From: JAFMJV01 sp963814315
GTDB lineage: Bacteria; Chloroflexota; Limnocylindria; Limnocylindrales; CSP1-4
Assembly (NCBI GenBank): GCA_963814315.1
Contig: CAWFCG010000001.1
Location: forward strand, 62,001 to 126,000
Reading direction: 5' to 3'
DNA: 64,000 nucleotides
Positions within the stretch are counted from its first letter, which is position 1, and the number at the start of each line of letters is the position of its first letter. Positions 61,896 through 64,000 of the stretch are shown here, piece by piece. The position numbers were made by a program, and so were the translations under genes. The notes under the pieces were generated by a model, which saw only the letters and a program-made list of their open reading frames with translations, did no database searches and was not told the DNA's origin.

Positions 61896-62873
61896 CTACT
61901 GCCCGACGGTGATGACGAGCTTGCCTTGGGCGCGCTTGTCCTCAAGGTAGCGCAGGGCTTCGGGCACCTGTTCCAGGCTGAACGTACGGTCGATGCGCGG
62001 CTTGAGCTGGCCGGCATCGATAATCCTGGTCAACTCGGCCATATCTCGCGGGTTCGCCGGCTTCCAGGAGAAGAGGCTCGACTTGCGGCTGCTGACGATC
62101 GAAAGAATGGTCCCAGCGGTCATCACGCCCAGCAGCGACCACATGTCGCCGCCGGCCCAGGCGTAGACACCGCCCGGTCGTAGCGAACGGCGAGCCGCGA
62201 AGACCGAACGGTGGGCGGCCACGTCCACGATGCGGTCCCAGCGCCGCCCGCTGGCGGTGTAGTCCTGACGCGTGTAGTCGATGATGTCGTCCACGCCGAG
62301 GGACCGCACGAAGTCGATCTTGGCCGTACTGCAGACGCCGGTCACCGCCGCGCCGTAGGCCTGCGCGAGCTGCACGGCGAAGGGGCCCACGTTGCCGGAG
62401 GCCCCGTTCACCAGGACCGTCTGCCCAGTCTTGAGTGGCTTCCAAGCCCGCAGACCCTGCAGCGCCAGGACAGCCGACTGAGGCACGGTCGCGGCCTCTT
62501 CGAACGTCAGCGCGGCGGGCTTCGGTGCGAGCGCCGCCTCGGTCGCGATGGCGTGCTCGGCAAAGGCGCCGTAGCCGCACTCGGTGAGATCCCCGAAGAC
62601 CTCGTCGCCGATCGCGAAACGGGTCACGCCGGGCCCGACTGATTCCACCACTCCGGCCACATCGAGGCCTAGCCGCGGGCTCTTGGGCCGACGCAGCCCG
62701 GTGCCCATCCGGGTCATAGCCGGTCGGCCGTACAGGTAGTCCAAGTCGGCCGCGTTGACCGATGACGCACACACCCGCAGTAGGACCTCGCCGTCGCCCG
62801 GCATGGGTGTCTCGACCTGGGCCAGCGTCAGCGACTCAGGCGGTCCGTATGCGCTCCGGACGATGGCCTTCAT
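61896..62873 (-). CDS. NAD(P)-dependent alcohol dehydrogenase, quinone oxidoreductase-like
   Basis: A 325-residue medium-chain dehydrogenase without structural-zinc Cys residues, like quinone oxidoreductases. Seen are ASSVNAADLDYLYGRPAMTR, GLDVAGVVESVGPGV, VPQSAVLALQGLRAW and the nucleotide motif VLVNGASGNVGPFAVQLAQA. The C-terminal RTFSLEQVPEALRYLEDKRA is typical. GGAGGAGGA precedes the ATG at 62873. The substrate is unknown. Confidence 0.9.
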   Translation of the reverse strand: MKAIVRSAYGPPESLTLAQVETPMPGDGEVLLRVCASSVNAADLDYLYGRPAMTRMGTGLRRPKSPRLGLDVAGVVESVGPGVTRFAIGDEVFGDLTECGYGAFAEHAIATEAALAPKPAALTFEEAATVPQSAVLALQGLRAWKPLKTGQTVLVNGASGNVGPFAVQLAQAYGAAVTGVCSTAKIDFVRSLGVDDIIDYTRQDYTASGRRWDRIVDVAAHRSVFAARRSLRPGGVYAWAGGDMWSLLGVMTAGTILSIVSSRKSSLFSWKPANPRDMAELTRIIDAGQLKPRIDRTFSLEQVPEALRYLEDKRAQGKLVITVGQ

Positions 62874-62984
62874 GTGATCCTCCTCCGCCCAGGTCCGCTC
62901 CCCGAACGGTGCCCTCAAGCATGTACGCGACGCCCCACCAAAGGGTACGCGCGCCATGCAACCGATGGCCCGCACGCCGCTAGT

Positions 62985-63619
62985 TCAGGGCAGGTACGTC
63001 TCCGTCAGGCTGATCCCGCGCTTGCGCAACTCGGCCGCGTAGTCGGTTCGCGACACCGCCAGCTCGACGGGATGGACACCGCGCGGCGTGCGGCCCTGCG
63101 CGCTCATGATGGCCTTCAATGCGCCATCCCAGCCGGTGGTGCGCTCCATGGCGCTGAAGCCGGTGGCGTCGCCGAAGCGGTCGATGAGCTCGACCTGGAC
63201 GGCTGCGGGCGCCCCGTCCTTGCGACCCTTCGCCAGGATCCGCACGATGACCAGATCGGGATCACCCTGCGGCGCCCGAATCCTGGGGTCCAGCAGGGCA
63301 TGAAGGACATCGCGCGGCACGACCGGCCAGCCGTCCACCTCGATGGGCTCCTCTTCCAGCAACCCGGCGATCGTGTAGGCGCGCCACTCGGCGAAGGCTT
63401 CAGGAACGCGACCGGGGCGTCGTGGTCAGCGACGTCCAACTGCTGCGCGTTCGCGACATCCGAGCCGATGAGTGCGTTGACGCGCTCGGCCGAGCGGCGT
63501 GCCACATCGGCGCCGATGTCAGCGATGAGCACACGGTCAGCGTCGCCGTTGCGCGCCATGTCGTAGGCCGCGGCGGTTCCCTGTCTTCCGCCTCCGAGGA
63601 CCGCTTACGGGTAGGCCAT
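62985..63619 (-). pseudogene. Saccharopine dehydrogenase-like gene with stop, deletion and frameshift
   Basis: From ATG 63619 the frame reads MAYP, then TAA at the fifth codon where TAC (Tyr) is expected, then AVLGGGRQGTAAAYDMARNG, VLIADIGADVARRSAERVNA and LDVADHDAPVAFL. The central catalytic part is missing. A second frame gives the C-terminal part: AEWRAYTIAGLLEEEPIEVD, DLVIVRILAKGRKDGAPAAV and GRTPRGVHPVELAVSRTDYA. The nonsense codon and large deletion show real decay. Complete relatives have about 380 residues; ~210 codons remain. Confidence 0.72.
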
Positions 63620-63683
63620 TGCCCTCCCCCTTCGACTGCCTGGATGAGGAGACGCTAGCAGTCCGCCGGTCGGTCGGTGTCGT

Positions 63684-64000
63684 CTACCAGATCGTCGGCA
63701 CGGGGTACTGCCGGATGGCCTCGTCGGGCGTCACGATGGCCATCCCCATGGAGATGGCCTGCCAGACGAGCATGCGGTCGAACGGGTCGCGATGGATGCC
63801 CGGCAGTCGGCCGACCTGCAGGACAGTTTCCTCACCCAGCGGGAGCGCTTCGACACCCATGCGCTCACGAGCCATCGGGACCAGCTGATCCGGCGGTAGC
63901 GGTAGCACGAGCTTGCCGAGGGCGTGCTTGAGTGCGATCTCCCAATCTGGGGCGGTCAGCCCACCGTGGTCGGCAACACCATCGAGCAGCCCGGGACCGT
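63684..64000 (-). CDS. PIN-domain toxin, VapC family (5' end outside window)
   Basis: The C-terminal ~105 residues of a PIN-domain protein: DWEIALKHALGKLVLPLPPD, LPGIHRDPFDRMLVWQAISM and AIVTPDEAIRQYPVPTIW at the end. The HRDPFDR motif with catalytic Asp and the VTPDEAIRQYPV segment are typical of VapC toxins of the tRNA-cleaving type. The start and probable antitoxin gene lie beyond position 64000. Three preceding genes on this strand are unrelated. Confidence 0.82.
   Translation of the reverse strand, partial: GPGLLDGVADHGGLTAPDWEIALKHALGKLVLPLPPDQLVPMARERMGVEALPLGEETVLQVGRLPGIHRDPFDRMLVWQAISMGMAIVTPDEAIRQYPVPTIW

Overview
This is a GC-rich (roughly two-thirds G+C) bacterial chromosome segment. 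Gene content fits a free-living heterotroph of the Chloroflexota (for example Limnocylindria-like lineages) or Actinomycetota: an AroK-AroB fusion, several sugar ABC transporters whose binding proteins have Ala/Gln/Asp-rich mature N-termini, a two-part NHEJ-type ligase set (stand-alone ATP ligase and LigD-type polymerase), TatA and MeaB. Many starts are GTG or TTG. The phylum is an inference from gene content only.

Layout. 1-4.1 kb: shikimate/tryptophan genes (aroKB, aroQ, trpE, trpG), mostly translationally coupled. 4.1-4.8 kb: a VapBC-type toxin-antitoxin pair. 5.0-10.4 kb: a glycoside uptake operon (binding protein, two permeases, GH4 glycosidase, BadF-type sugar kinase) without its own ATPase; the second permease is frameshifted. 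10.4-15.7 kb: housekeeping genes (meaB, a B12-binding mutase subunit, tatA-folE, an alpha/beta hydrolase that lacks its nucleophile, a small metallopeptidase, arsR-trxA). 15.8-26.9 kb: an L-arabinose regulon with an ABC importer, a LacI-family regulator, araB, araA, araD and accessory oxidoreductases. Two promoter regions share a 31-bp operator-like element. 27-37 kb: J-domain protein, DNA ligase, LigD polymerase, pyrophosphatase, nitroreductase and small genes, with two decaying transporters. 37.2-40.9 kb: a ribose-type ABC transporter. 41.0-45.5 kb: a two-gene unit of a CpaF-type secretion ATPase fused to a RidA-like domain, followed by a HerA-like ATPase.

46-61.6 kb is an accessory region: fragments of a UroD-like gene and of HsdR, a phage portal gene, an inverted 4-kb block of phage tail/adhesin genes, a GGDEF-EAL protein truncated at a junction, a PIN-domain gene coupled to a DNA-methylase remnant, secreted small proteins, and a serine recombinase abutting a tRNA-Arg(UCU) gene. 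61.6-64 kb: an SDR remnant, a quinone-oxidoreductase-like gene, a saccharopine-dehydrogenase pseudogene and a partial VapC-like toxin.

At least five otherwise intact genes are broken by one-base length changes in short homopolymers (7583, 48573, 55376, 58993, 61351). Some pseudogene calls may therefore be sequence errors rather than biology. The AI-2E-like, saccharopine dehydrogenase, SDR and HsdR remnants show deletions or stops that such errors cannot explain.
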